DNA of 64,000 nucleotides, taken from NCBI RefSeq assembly GCF_000003815.2, contig NC_049986.1, forward strand, positions 8,343,751 to 8,407,750. Reading direction: 5' to 3'. Of this stretch, positions 41,221 through 52,198 are shown one piece after another (position 1 is the first letter of the stretch; each line of letters opens with the position of its first letter). The stretch comes from Branchiostoma floridae (lineage: Eukaryota > Chordata > Leptocardii > Amphioxiformes > Branchiostomatidae). A program made the position numbers and the translations under genes. Under the pieces are notes generated by a model. It was not told where the DNA came from. It saw only the letters and a list, made by a program, of their open reading frames with translations, and did no database searches.

Positions 41221-43120
41221 GCTATCAATAGAATGAATAAAACAACAAACGCAAGATCTGCTTGGAGATCATTATTCTGCTCTGTGATAGGTCCCGTCCC
41301 TTAAGCTCATCTTCCTTCGTGGGTACTACAATTTGGTATCACTGTGATTTCGCTTACCGTTCTTCTACTCGCCAAGGTGGAAAAGCTACTTTGGGGCCAA
41401 CCCGGTCTCGAATTTATAAGTTGAGCACTGCGCTATCTCAATAAGACATTCCCCATTCCTTCTTTACACTGGTTTTCTACAGCGCACTACCTGGACTATC
41501 AGCAGCATTTCTCTTTCTTTTTCTAAACGTGGGTAGCTACTTTGGCAAATGTAGAGGCGTGACTTTACAGCTGTTCGTCATATGTGAATGTCCTTGGTTT
41601 GGGGGGCTAATTCCGATTCAATTCTTATCTAAATGTCCTCACAGTTACTATCTCTTTCTTTTGCAGCATATACAAGTGGTTTAGTATCGATAAAAGTGAT
41701 TTCTTGCATTCTATTCCAGTTTAGATGAAAACAAGATGAACAGAGCATATTATTCTAACCCAATCTGGTAAGAAAGCACATCTAATTGCTACTCCGACAC
41801 GTCAAAATAGCAATTAAAGTTCTTTTTTAAAAATTGTACTTTTACCAAACTCAGGTAGGTGGCGCTTCTCATCATGCAAAATGTGAGCTACTAGGGGTGG
41901 GTACCAGTACAGAAAAATCAGGTCCAGGTCCGGTTCAGGTCCAAATGATCAGGTCCAGGTCCGGACCTGAACCTGGACCTGATGCAGTATGACTCATACC
42001 AATGGTCCATTTCACTACAAAGAAATCTGTTCGGTGGAGTATTAGACTTAAACTGGCGTTTTACAATCCTACAACGCTAACTGCACCTATGCGATTGGCT
42101 GTACAACTTGGTAGAAATTACTATAAACTCTGCTCCACTTCACTCTTGTTATTTTCTTCCACATGCAAGCACCAAAACGTGTAAATGCCTTATAAAATAG
42201 TTTGTTAATTTTCTAATCGGTCCAACATCCGGTCTACCTAATTTTTTTCAGGTCTGATTTTTCCTGACAGGTCCAATATAAGAAAAACCGGTTTTGTACC
42301 GGTACGCTGTACCGATACCCAGCCCTATGAGCCACATTTCCTGAGGCTTTGCTTGGTAACAGAGTGACTTGAGACGGAAATATTCTAAGAGTTTATTGGG
42401 GGACAAGTATTCTTTTGTTTGCCAAGTCATCTTAATAATCAATGGAATTAAGGTCTCGTTCCTGTATTACTCCTAGCGGGCAAAGAATCCCTTCCAAAAT
42501 ATAAATTGTCCCCCAAAATCGTGTGCTTATGTAGATGATAAATTGCCTTTTATCGCCCCCTCTCATATAAAAAGGATTTGAGATGAAAGGTTGTGTATTT
42601 CTGACAGGGTCGTGTAGCAAAGTTTCGGCATTCGCGCGAGTGTCGGACGTTTGTTTGTCCTGAGTAATGCGGTCAGCGGTTCACTAGAGGAAAGTCCCTC
42701 TTTGTGGATAGTATTTCAGTGCAGTTATAGATGTTATAAAAATCGACTCACCGGTCAGATTTTGGGGACATTTTTAAAGTTAATTACTGGATAATTGCTC
42801 TTGCAATTGCAATTAAAACATCTCCGGCAGAACTGTTTTTTTTATTGGATTTTCGCCCAATAATGTAGCATATTTAAGCATTATTGTTTAAAAATGAGAC
42901 AACAAAAGTCCGGTATGAGATTTTCACCAAATAAAGTAGCATATTTAAGCATTATTTCAAATGAGACAACAAAAGTCCGATATGAGGCCACAAATCAATA
43001 CACGCTGATTCGAACCCTGCATCTTCATAGAGTATCCGGTATTATTCCGCAAACTACAAAAGCTTCAGAGTCAATGATTGGCGGAAAGTTGATGCCCGGT
43101 CAATGACCTAGGGGGCGGTG
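41221..43120. other. Intergenic region with repeats
   Basis: No exon is supported. It contains the TIR element 41893-42328 and a tandem duplication of about 70 bp at 42848-42985 (AGCATATTTAAGCATTATT and GAGACAACAAAAGTCC in both units). 5' exons of the minus-strand repeat protein might lie here but I cannot identify them. Confidence 0.5.
41893..42328. repeat. TIR element (TAGGGGTGGGTACC)
   Basis: The left end TAGGGGTGGGTACCAGTAC and right end GTACCGATACCCAGCCCTA are inverted repeats. The interior has repeated GGTCCAGGTCCGG. Partial relatives are at 23933-24060 and 47466-47598. Confidence 0.65.
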
Positions 43121-43124
43121 CCTT

Positions 43125-43250
43125 TACGTACGCATGCGCACTCCGTCACCCGGAAGTAACTTTAAAGAGCGTGGTATATACAGACAACAACTTGACGAAC
43201 CAGTTGCACTGTAGTATTCTGTAATTATCTCTTCGCAACTGTTGTCTACA
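43125..43250 (+). promoter_or_regulatory. Candidate promoter of the JmjC/EF-hand gene
   Basis: CGCATGCGCA at 43131-43140 resembles an NRF-1 site. CCGGAAGT at 43150-43157 is an ETS core, and GTATATAC follows at about 43173. These cluster 160-200 bp upstream of the ATG in a locally GC-richer stretch. Sites are by consensus only. Confidence 0.45.
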
Positions 43251-43331
43251 GCTTTGATAGCATTGTCTTAACCGTTTCAACTATTCCTCCTCGTCGCTAC
43301 AAGGCACAAGAACGTGGCACAAGACCAAGAC

Positions 43332-46300
43332 ATGGCGCGACGTGTGAAACGGGTTTTCTTCACACTCGCGTTTTTCCTGGGGGTAAGTTTGACTTCGAGC
43401 GACGATATCAAAGAGACTGAAGCCACTGGAAAGGAAGACGACGGTAGGGTGGAACAAGAAGCTTTAACATGGCCGCCGATAGGGGTGACGCTAGAGGACG
43501 ACCCTTCTCTCTGGCCGGGCCATTTGAAGCCGATAGGGGCGAACGTACCAAACAAGGAAGTAAAAGTCCTGAATGGTTTCCCTCCCCCCGAAGTGTTTCT
43601 CCGTGACTACGCCATCCCGTCCGTCCCTGTCCTGTTTAAGGCAGCCGTGACGGACTCAGTCGCCTTCAAGACGTGGAACTCGGACGAGTATTTCCGACAG
43701 TTTCCGGAAGCGGGCACGCAGAAGCACCTCATTGAGACGAGGAAGAAGGAGATCCGTACACAACCGCCCACTGACATGACCCTGCGACAGTTCCTGGATA
43801 GGTACAGCAAGGAGGACATCTACATGGTAGAGGGAGTACCCAAGTTCTTAAGGTTAGTGTTAGAGATCATCACATGAAGTTTGTTTGTTTCCTACCTGTA
43901 TATCATTTCATGATCATGATACACCAGTCATGTCATACCATAAGCCGTTTCACAGAGATCAGGACGCATGTGCGGCAACAGGAATTCTAGATAAAATAGG
44001 TCAAAGGTAAAGGCACACAAAAATGAAACAAAACCCATCTGGACATTGTTATGCAAATAATGATAAAAAATGGTCGAGACAAGAACTGTTAACTTTTTAT
44101 GAGCCTTACCCTTTGACATATTACCTAGAATTCCTGTCGCCGAACATGCATTCTCACTTCTGTGAAAGGACTTGTCAAGTTAAGTTAAACTGTCTTGTAG
44201 ATGATACTCACTGGCAAAGAATGGAAGGCTGTTTCTTGTGCATATAGAATAAATGAATTGCATCTACACATAAATATGACAATAGAGACTGTTGCCAGAC
44301 TGCCTTGTCCCTTTTGCTTGATCAAATCATATAACCTCCTTGATCAAATCACATGTTACAACATTGTTTTTTTTTGTTTTTTTTCAGGAAAGATGTTCCC
44401 ATGCCCAAGTCTCTCCTGTGTGAACCACTTACCAGGATGCTGGTGGACACGGTAAGGGGGAAAATGTTCTCATTCTAATTTTCACATAATTAAGGAGTTA
44501 TCCATATATAGAATACCCGGTATGTTTCTTTGTGTGGGATATGGTGCAAATCATTGTCTGCAGTTATTGATTCACTTCAAATCACCCGGATGGAGGCCTC
44601 CAGGCGGGGTTCGCTTAAAAGGCTGGGCTGTCTACCAGGCCAGGCTACCTGGCCTGTCTACCTGGCCTGGCTATCACGTCAGGCTACTCAGATCCCCCCA
44701 TTCATAGCCCCATCATGTGGCACTCAGCCCAAATAGCTGATTGACAGGCATAGTAATTGCTAATCTTCAACCCTGTTAGTGCCCTGGGGTTGGCCTGTCC
44801 ACTGGCTGGACCCTTCGGGAATGTATCTGGGAGGCCTTCCTTGCAGCTGTCAGGAACACATTCAAGTACTGTAACGTTACCAGTACTGTGTTCGGTAAAT
44901 GCTTTAGGGTGTTAGACCTAGAAACCAGAGGTCCTGGGTTCAAATCCTTTGACATGTCACAAAATCTGTGCTGTTAACAGTACTTTCCCCACTTCAACTT
45001 GTACAAGGGGTTGGAGAGATTATTGGCAGTGGAAGGAGAGGATTGGGCTCTGTCCTGGACACAAAAATTGTACAGTGGATAACAATCCACAGCCTCAAAA
45101 ATGCTATATGACTACAAGGAGGTACATGTAATTATACCCCCCTTGGTCAGTACAAGTTTAGCTTTACAGTGAGCAAGTGATTTATGCGCTCCCTTCTTGT
45201 TGCACAAGCTGAGATAGTTTCTGTTCTAGAAGATAGATATTCAATAAAGAAACAAATTTCTGTTGTTGGCAAGCCCATTCTTACACACACACACACACAC
45301 ACACACACTTACACACTTACACACCCACAAACATACACAAACACAGTGCTGGTACTTGTGTTCCTGACATGCTGCAAGCAAGGCCTCCCAGACACATTCC
45401 CGAAGGGCCCGGCCAGTGGTGGACAGGGCAACCTTGGGTCACTGGCACTAGCATGGTTGGAGATCAGCAATTACTATGCCTGTCAATCAGCTATTTTGGC
45501 TGAGTGCCATATGATGGGGCTATGAATGGGGGGATCTGAGTAGCCTGGCGTGATAGCCTGGCCAGGTAGACAGGCCAGGTAGCCTGGCCTGGTAGACAGC
45601 CCAGCCTTTTAAGCGAACCCCTCCAGGCGAACCTCTGTCTTGTATCAGCCACACGATAATTACATCATTCACCCTGACAGGAGACCTGTCGCATCCCCGT
45701 CTTGTAATTAGCCAGCGAAAGGGTATGTCGCCCCGTAAGGGGGGGGGGATAACTTTGTCGTGTGTTAGCACATGAAACGATGATGATGATGGTAACAGCC
45801 TAGTGCAAAAGTATCATGTTCATGCTATTAGCTAGGCATACCACATGGTGTCATTTGAACTTTTTCTTAAAATAACACAAAATTGGATGCACTAGACACC
45901 CTTACTCTTGGGAGCAGATCCTCTGACAAGCATGAAATTCTGATTGACCAGGGATGCAACTAGGCCATTTGTGGTCACAGTCTTTTATACTGTGGCCTCT
46001 CTGACAGTAGTTTTGCACCTCAGGATACCTTAGAATGCACCATTTTAACTTAAGATTCTCCCGAACTCTGCACCATGGAAGGTGGATGCCCCTGGAACCC
46101 CCTACAATACCGGTAGTTACGCCTATATCACTTACTAGGACTCACCAAGAAATTTGGACCCCCTATAATAAGATTGTAGCTAAAAGCCTCATCATGTTGT
46201 TTCCCTATGTACAGGTGATGTGGTTCAGTAGTGGTGGCACCAAGTCTGTTCTACACAACGATGACGTGGACAACATCAACTGTCTGTACGATGGGAAGAA

Positions 46301-49300
46301 GGAACTCGTTTTCATCAGTTACCAAAGATACAGAAACAAGGTAGGAGGACATCTAAGAAAACAATTAGGCAAGATTTTCACATTACAACTCTCTGTGTCA
46401 CTGTGGTAGGGTGTTTGGCTCAAAGCCCAGAGGTCCTGGGTTGGAGTTTCCTGATATGCTCGGACGTTGTGCCCTTGGGAAGGGTACCTTTCACGAATTT
46501 CTTACTTTCATTGAAAATGAGTTACAATGTACTTAATAGGGACATCCCTCAGATAGGATGTTAAATGGAGAAGACCTGTGTGCGAGTAGAACCTCACCTT
46601 GAGCATGTATTAGGAGACTCAGTACCAACCTGGGGTGTTATGCCATGTGGCAATCACAAACAAACTCCCTCTTCATTAAAGAAGTGGATTGGAAACTTTG
46701 AGAAGACTGCTTTGTGATATGTCCAATGGCATCATAGAAAGCTTAAAGATACATGTAGTTCTCCCCATGTAAACAATACTAATAGCCAACTTTCCTCACA
46801 GACCTGACTCGGGTATAAATGGGTACCTGACTTTGGTTGGGGAGATAAAGGGGGATGCAAGAAGAGGGATTGGCCCCACCTTGCAATACCATGCCAAAGA
46901 CACAGTTGGTAACAACCCACTGTCCCTATGGCCTCAAAAAGACTAAGGGATTTTAGAGAATAAACTTTGTTTTGTTTCAGGTGACCCTTGACCACCCAGA
47001 AGGCAGCTACTCCAGTATGGATGTTGATGCGGTTGATTTTACCAAATTTCCTGGCATGAGGGAGGTGGAGTATCACCGAGTCAACATGTCTGCCGGGGAC
47101 TGTCTATACATACCCTACCGATGGTAAGTTAAACTACAGTAGATCTTGATGCTTTGGCAGTGGCTTTATATCTGCAGTTTTGGCTGTGACATCTCCGCAG
47201 ACGCCGGAAATATGTCTCCAAAATTCAGTTTCGACCACAAACTTAACTTTCGAAGGGGGGATTTTTGTGTTCTCATTCCAGCTATTCTAATGTGCTGATA
47301 ATCTCAGGCTATAAATTTTCATCATGGTCTCTTGGCTTGTTTGTGGCTTTTTGTTGGTAGAAATTCATTATGTCGATGATACCCACCACTGCCTCTAGCC
47401 TGAGTTAGTGGGCAGGGGACTCCAAAGGAATGGCTCAAGGAGCATTAAATTTTACTGTTGCAAGTAGGGATGGGTACCTGAGTACAGAAAAATTCAGGTA
47501 CAGTTCAATTTATTTAGTCGAGTATTAAGCCCCCACTGGCATTTTAGAATCCTGTCTTCATGTAGTAAACTCATCATGGTACCCACCCCCAATTGTAGCC
47601 AAATCTAATCATGTTTCTATACAGACCGCCTAACATTGCTGGCCTCTGCAGCTCAGACAGCAGAGTTTGTGTTACATAGACTACTCAAGTTGCAAGTGTA
47701 ATGAAGGAGCAGTTTATCAGCCGAAGTAATGTATTCTTAATTTCATCTCCTATAACTCCACTGTAGGTTCCATCAGGTGAACTCTTACGGCCGTAACATC
47801 GCGGTGAACGTGTGGTGGGAGCACAACCTCAGGCAGTACGTGGAGGCACTGTCCGAAGGCTGCGGGGACCTGGCAGAAGACTCGACCCTCAACGACTTTC
47901 AAATTGAGCCGCCTTCAGATTCCTCAGAACAAGGACCACTGTAGGTTTACAGAGTCCCTTTATCTTCACACCCTATGTATCTTGTCATCCTTGTACAATT
48001 TATGCGACTGTAAGGCAATATTGTGATATTGATCGAATTATTTAACCAATTTGGAGAAACAAGATAGATCTATACATTGGGAATAATCCTTTTTTTTTTG
48101 TTGAGAAATGAAAATGGCTACGAAACCTGAGTATACAAACTGTTTTTATTGAAATTGCAGACAATGCAATCATACTGTTGAGTATACTGTTGACTGTATC
48201 AATTTTGTAAAACATCAACATAACATTACATCATACCTATCATCTTGGAATTTCATCATGAAAAATTAAGTAGGTTTCTTTTCATCCCTCAGGATGGAGT
48301 TACATAGTGCTTTAAATGCCATCAAAGACAAGGCAGTAACCCTGGAGGAGTTTGAGGCCATAGTCAAGAAGGTAAGACAAGCCGCAGTACTGCATACCTC
48401 CAACTTTTTATTTTCATGACTTTTCATTGCATCGTTTGCCAAAAACAAGAACACAAAAACAAGAGGTTTACGTTATACTTTGTATGGCAACTTTTGTTTC
48501 TTGAAATTCTGGTTGTTGCATGCACACCTTGGGGGCCCATATTGTTGATTTTTGTTGTTAATTTATGGTCTCATTCCCACTAATCCAGTGGAAAATTTGC
48601 CCCTAGCAACAGACCACTGTGACATATGCCATAGTGTGTCACATTTATCCTGAGCTTTCTCTGTAGTCTTTAAGAATCAGTTCCTTTCTTGTTTCTTGCA
48701 ATTCTGTTTTTTGTGTGCATAATTTGACATACAATTTATGGTATCATTCTCTACATCCCCGGGCCCCCCACAGGACAAATTGCTCACAGAACTGATCACT
48801 TGGACACCAAAATGCAGCTATGCTGTTAAAGAGGTAGGTGGCACTTGAAAAGACGTTTTGATTACATCGGACAATAACTTGTAATGCTGAAACTTTTAGA
48901 GGCGAGTAGAAAGAGTCTCCTGGCTCCCAAACCTGCATCAAACCCGGGCCACCATCTCACAAACCAAATGCCTTAAAAAACTTAAAAACCACTATGCCAA
49001 AAGGTTGGACACTTGGGCATTGAGCTTGAACCCTGCTGTTACGGTGCAAAGTTAAATTTGTTGTCTCTCTGTAGTGGTGCATACCTAAAGCCCGGACTTA
49101 GAATTGGACCTAAAAATGTTTAGGTCCAAGTCCAAAAAAAACCTAAATTAGTCCGGACTTGCAAAAAGCTATCTGTCCCTTATATTCCCTTTTCTTGTTC
49201 TAAACCATCTAAAACCTTCCATAGACAGTGAAATTTGCACTGGAAAAAGCCAAAAACATTTTGTGTTTACACTGGCTTTATATAATTTGCATGTATTTTT

Positions 49301-52198
49301 ATCATTGCATTTCAGTTCATGCTAACAGTCAATTTTATATGCATCATCCCCCCTCCCCCTCAAAAAAGAAAACTTTCTATCGCACATAATATGCAATGAT
49401 GGGTTCAGGTCCTAACTTAAAGTCCGGACCTGAACGTGAACTGCTGGACCTGAATTCAGACCTGAACCTGAAATTGAGTTTAGGTACGCACCACTATCTC
49501 TACTTGTCTGTTATTACATGTAGTTGTTGACTTGTTGAATTTTTCTGTTGAATAGATGTTTGAGGCGATTGACAGGAACAAAGACTCTGTGCTCTCACAA
49601 GAGGACTTGGAGGGTCTCACAGATGAGGTAAGTATTCAACTTAATTAAGTGTTAACTACCAATGAAGGGACTGAAACTTAGCAATTAATTTGCCAAGTTT
49701 TGTTGCCCTTAAGTTTTTGGAAATATTATTTTACAAAGTTCAAAGTATATTATATAATTATCAATTATCTTTATAGATAAGCCTCCTTCACAGACTTTGA
49801 GCAGACTAGCTGTTATTTTAGGGGGAGGGGGCGGCTGTTTTACTACTTTCAATGTAGAAGGTTCTGTAATCCCGGGAAATGGAGTTTGCTGAGGAAGGGG
49901 ATTTGCGTAGAAAAGTAGTTTGCCGTGGAAGGGAGTTGGGCAAAACTTCCAAGTCGGCAAAGGAGGCTACAGTATATCAGTCACTGCACATACACAGATA
50001 GAATCATGAATACTCTTACAGGTATGAGATAAACGTGTTTGTTTTTTCAGATGGAGGAGGAGCTAGATGAAGTGCTCATGGAGAATATGGATGACATAAT
50101 GAACATTAAAAACGACCAAGTAGCACAGCTGAGAGAGGTAAAATCTTTTACCATCGGCCCTTCATTCTAACAGCAGATGCAGGGGTGCCTATTAAAAACC
50201 CTATGAGATTCGCACGAATATTATGTGATACGCACGAATCACTATGCGAAAACGCACGAACCTTATGATAATCACACGAATCACTATGCGAAAATGTACA
50301 AATCTTATGTGATTCACACAAATTACTATGTGACACACAAGAACCTTATGCGATTTGCACGAACCTTATGCGAAACCGACCAACCGCCGCCAGATCACAT
50401 GACATCACGTCATTCGCATAAGGTTCGTGCAAATCACATAAGGTTCGTACGTTTTCGCATAGTGATTGGTGTACTTTTCGTAAGGTTCGTGCGTTTTCGC
50501 ATAGTGATTCGTGTGTATCACATAATGTTCGTACGAATCTCATAGGGTTTGTGCAAATGCTTAGGCACCCCTGAGATGGGGATTGTCTGATAATCTGCAT
50601 GTTTTCGTTTTAGTATTAAGATATAGCGTATTTCAGTGCTACGTTATTGCTGTGTCTGCTGCCATGGTGGTGGCCCTGTTTGCATTTCATTGAATCGTAC
50701 ATAATATACTTGGACATTCTTTAAACATTAAATGTCAAAAGTGTCCCTTTGAAAGGGTCAAGAGATATTTTTGAATAGATCTGATATTTCTAAAGTTAAA
50801 TGTCTCTTGACCCTCTCAAAGGACAAGTCAACGTACGGAAGAATTCTTTAAATGTAAAACACAAAAAGTTGTATGTGCTTGAGCTAAAATGCAAATATGA
50901 ACACCAACACATCAGTTCTTGCTCCTGTGAAAGCACATATACTCTTCTTCAAACTGATAAGCCTTATAGATATTAAGCTTTTTGGACAGGACAAAAAGTG
51001 CAAAGACTTTTATTGTGGTCAAAATGAGAGTGAGATGATATCAAGAGCAGTTGCATGTGGGTTAGTTACAACAAAAGTTCTGGTACAACTCAACCAAAAG
51101 CAAGGGAAAAAAACGCTAACTTAAAGGAATATAAGCAACTGATATTTTGTGTGTGCCAAGGACAGGACGAGTAAAGTTAGTTGGTTAGTAAAACACGTTT
51201 CAATTCACATGTAATGCTGGTTCACCTTTATCCGAAGGTGACTTATATTTGTTGTTTGTAAAAAAACATATTTAGGGATATGAAGTCGGCAGATGGTGGT
51301 TTCATATCGGAACATTTTGAAAATATTGCAAATTTGATACTCCTAAACGTGCTGTTTTTAAAGACAACAGATAAAGGTCACCCCATGGATAAAGGTGAAC
51401 TAGCGTTATGTATATACAAGAAAATGTGTACGATGGGCGTTCAAGAAGTAATCCACCTGACCCACTTCCACTTGTCTGATCTAGATGAAATTTTGCATAT
51501 GTAATGATTCATATCTCTATGGGTTATGTTGCAAAAAACAGCTCTGAACTAATTTTGGTTTTTGATTTAAAGGTGTTTGAACTGAGTCAGGTGTGAAATG
51601 GACCAGGTGTGAAATGGAGCCAGTTGAGTGTCGCGCAGTGATCCGGTTTTTGTATTTGAAAGGACGCATACCAAATGAGACTTTTGATGAAATAAAAGAA
51701 ACTTATGGTGATGATTCCCCATCATATGACCTTGTAAAACGCTGGCATTGTGAATTCAAACATGGCCGGAAGTCTGTGGAAACAGCTCCCAGACCTGGTC
51801 TTCTGCCATTGATGAGGCATCTGTTGGAGGACCAACCTGGGGTGTCCTACAAAAACGGTGTACAGAGCTGCATCAAACGATGGTAGAAATGCATAACTCT
51901 GGGTGATTCCTATGAAGAGAAAGACTAATAACTGCACCAAGTTTCATTAATCTCCTGCTTTGGGAAATGGGTCAGGTGGATTACTTCTTGAACGCCCCTC
52001 GTAATATAGCTTAAATCATTGAACACTGGTGAATGTTTTAATTTGTTGTTGTTGAACCTCCAGGCTGTCGCAGCAGAGGTGGCAAAGGGACAGGCAGAGA
52101 GTTATGTAGAACTGGTGAAGAAGCTGCTTGATGAAGGAAGAACCACCATAGGAGACTCTGATGAGGTGATAGGAGAACATGGTCACCAGGAGCTGTGA
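43332..52198 (+). CDS. Secretory-pathway JmjC/cupin-like oxygenase with EF-hand and HQEL tail
   Basis: Ten exons: 43332-43852, 44388-44451, 46215-46340, 46981-47123, 47767-47940, 48293-48371, 48774-48833, 49556-49627, 50051-50137, 52064-52198. They join in frame to 486 residues plus TGA. I start at the ATG at 43332 (MARRVKRVFFTLAFFLG), because this gives an immediate signal peptide. The JmjC/cupin-8-like domain spans roughly residues 70-315. It shows an HxD iron motif in VLHNDDVDN and a distal His in YRWFHQVNSYGRN, followed by NVWWEH. Residues about 345-410 hold a degenerate and then a canonical EF-hand loop (DRNKDSVLSQED). The C-terminus is acidic and helical and ends HQEL, a KDEL-like signal. 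Known JmjC/cupin-8 enzymes are Fe(II)/2-oxoglutarate hydroxylases or demethylases. Signal peptide plus HQEL imply an ER-lumenal enzyme. The substrate is unknown and I do not assign an orthologue. Confidence 0.9.
44599..44870. repeat. Left arm of a large inverted repeat
   Basis: It is about 270 bp, including GGGTTCGCTTAAAAGGCTGG and AGGCCAGGCTACCTGGCC, and is repeated inverted at 45358-45632. The two arms flank about 490 bp with a SINE fragment and a CA repeat. They are either long TIRs of one element or two opposed copies of one repeat. Confidence 0.7.
44900..45120. repeat. SINE fragment
   Basis: It contains CCAGAGGTCCTGGGTTCAAA (B-box) and a degraded body ending in GATAACAATCCACAGCCTC. It is related to copies at 34305-34830, 46402-46960 and 58921-59045. 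Confidence 0.5.
45282..45345. repeat. (CA)n microsatellite
   Basis: A perfect CA run at 45282-45309 is followed by imperfect ACAC units. It is intronic. Confidence 0.85.
45358..45632. repeat. Right arm of a large inverted repeat
   Basis: It is the reverse complement of 44599-44870. Matching tracts include GGCCTCCCAGACACATTCCC, TGCCTGTCAATCAGCTATTT and CCAGCCTTTTAAGCGAACCC. Confidence 0.7.
46402..46960. repeat. tRNA-derived SINE interrupted by about 280 bp
   Basis: The head has CCAGAGGTCCTGGGTTGGAG and TTGTGCCCTTGGGAAGG. The body resumes at about 46790 with CTTTCCTCACAGACC and GGGTACCTGACTTTGGTTGG. The intervening piece is unrelated to the SINE. It ends just before the exon at 46981. Confidence 0.6.
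47466..47598. repeat. GGGTGGGTACC repeat fragment
   Basis: Its tips are TAGGGATGGGTACCTGAGTA and CATGGTACCCACCCCCAA. It is a short member of the family at 41893-42328. Confidence 0.5.
49073..49495. repeat. TIR element (AGTGGTGCATACCTAAA)
   Basis: The termini AGTGGTGCATACCTAAA and TTTAGGTACGCACCACT are inverted. The interior repeats GGTCCGGACCTGAACC-like phrases on both strands. It is non-coding, in an intron of the JmjC gene. Confidence 0.7.
50180..50573. mobile_element. Nearly palindromic MITE (CAGGGGTGCCT ends)
   Basis: The tips CAGGGGTGCCT and AGGCACCCCTG are inverted. Each half is built of tandem CGCACGAACCTTATGCGAAA-type units, so the whole 394 bp can fold into one long hairpin. It lies in the last-but-one intron of the JmjC gene, about 40 bp after a donor. 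Confidence 0.8.
50755..50830. repeat. Short hairpin repeat
   Basis: CCTTTGAAAGGGTCAAGAGA is mirrored by TCTCTTGACCCTCTCAAAGG, separated by about 35 bp. It is intronic. Confidence 0.6.
51212..51408. repeat. MITE family A, copy 4
   Basis: The termini TAATGCTGGTTCACCTTTAT and AAAGGTGAACTAGCGTTA are inverted. It lies immediately before the second mariner copy. Confidence 0.7.
51431..52001 (+). mobile_element. Internally deleted mariner transposon, copy 2
   Basis: It is flanked by TA (51429-51430 and 52002-52003), with ends CGATGGGCGTTCAAGAAGTA and CTTGAACGCCCCTCG. The N-terminal helix-turn-helix region (from about 51614) is joined to the same C-terminal remnant as in copy 1, with the core missing. 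A further small deletion after PRPG shifts the frame so that the tail reads [12 protein letters not shown] and then stops. It ends about 60 bp before the final exon of the JmjC gene. Confidence 0.88.

Noticed and set aside
43314-43331. Upstream in-frame GTG start for the JmjC protein
   Set aside because: GTG starts are exceptional in animals. The ATG at 43332 gives a textbook signal peptide.
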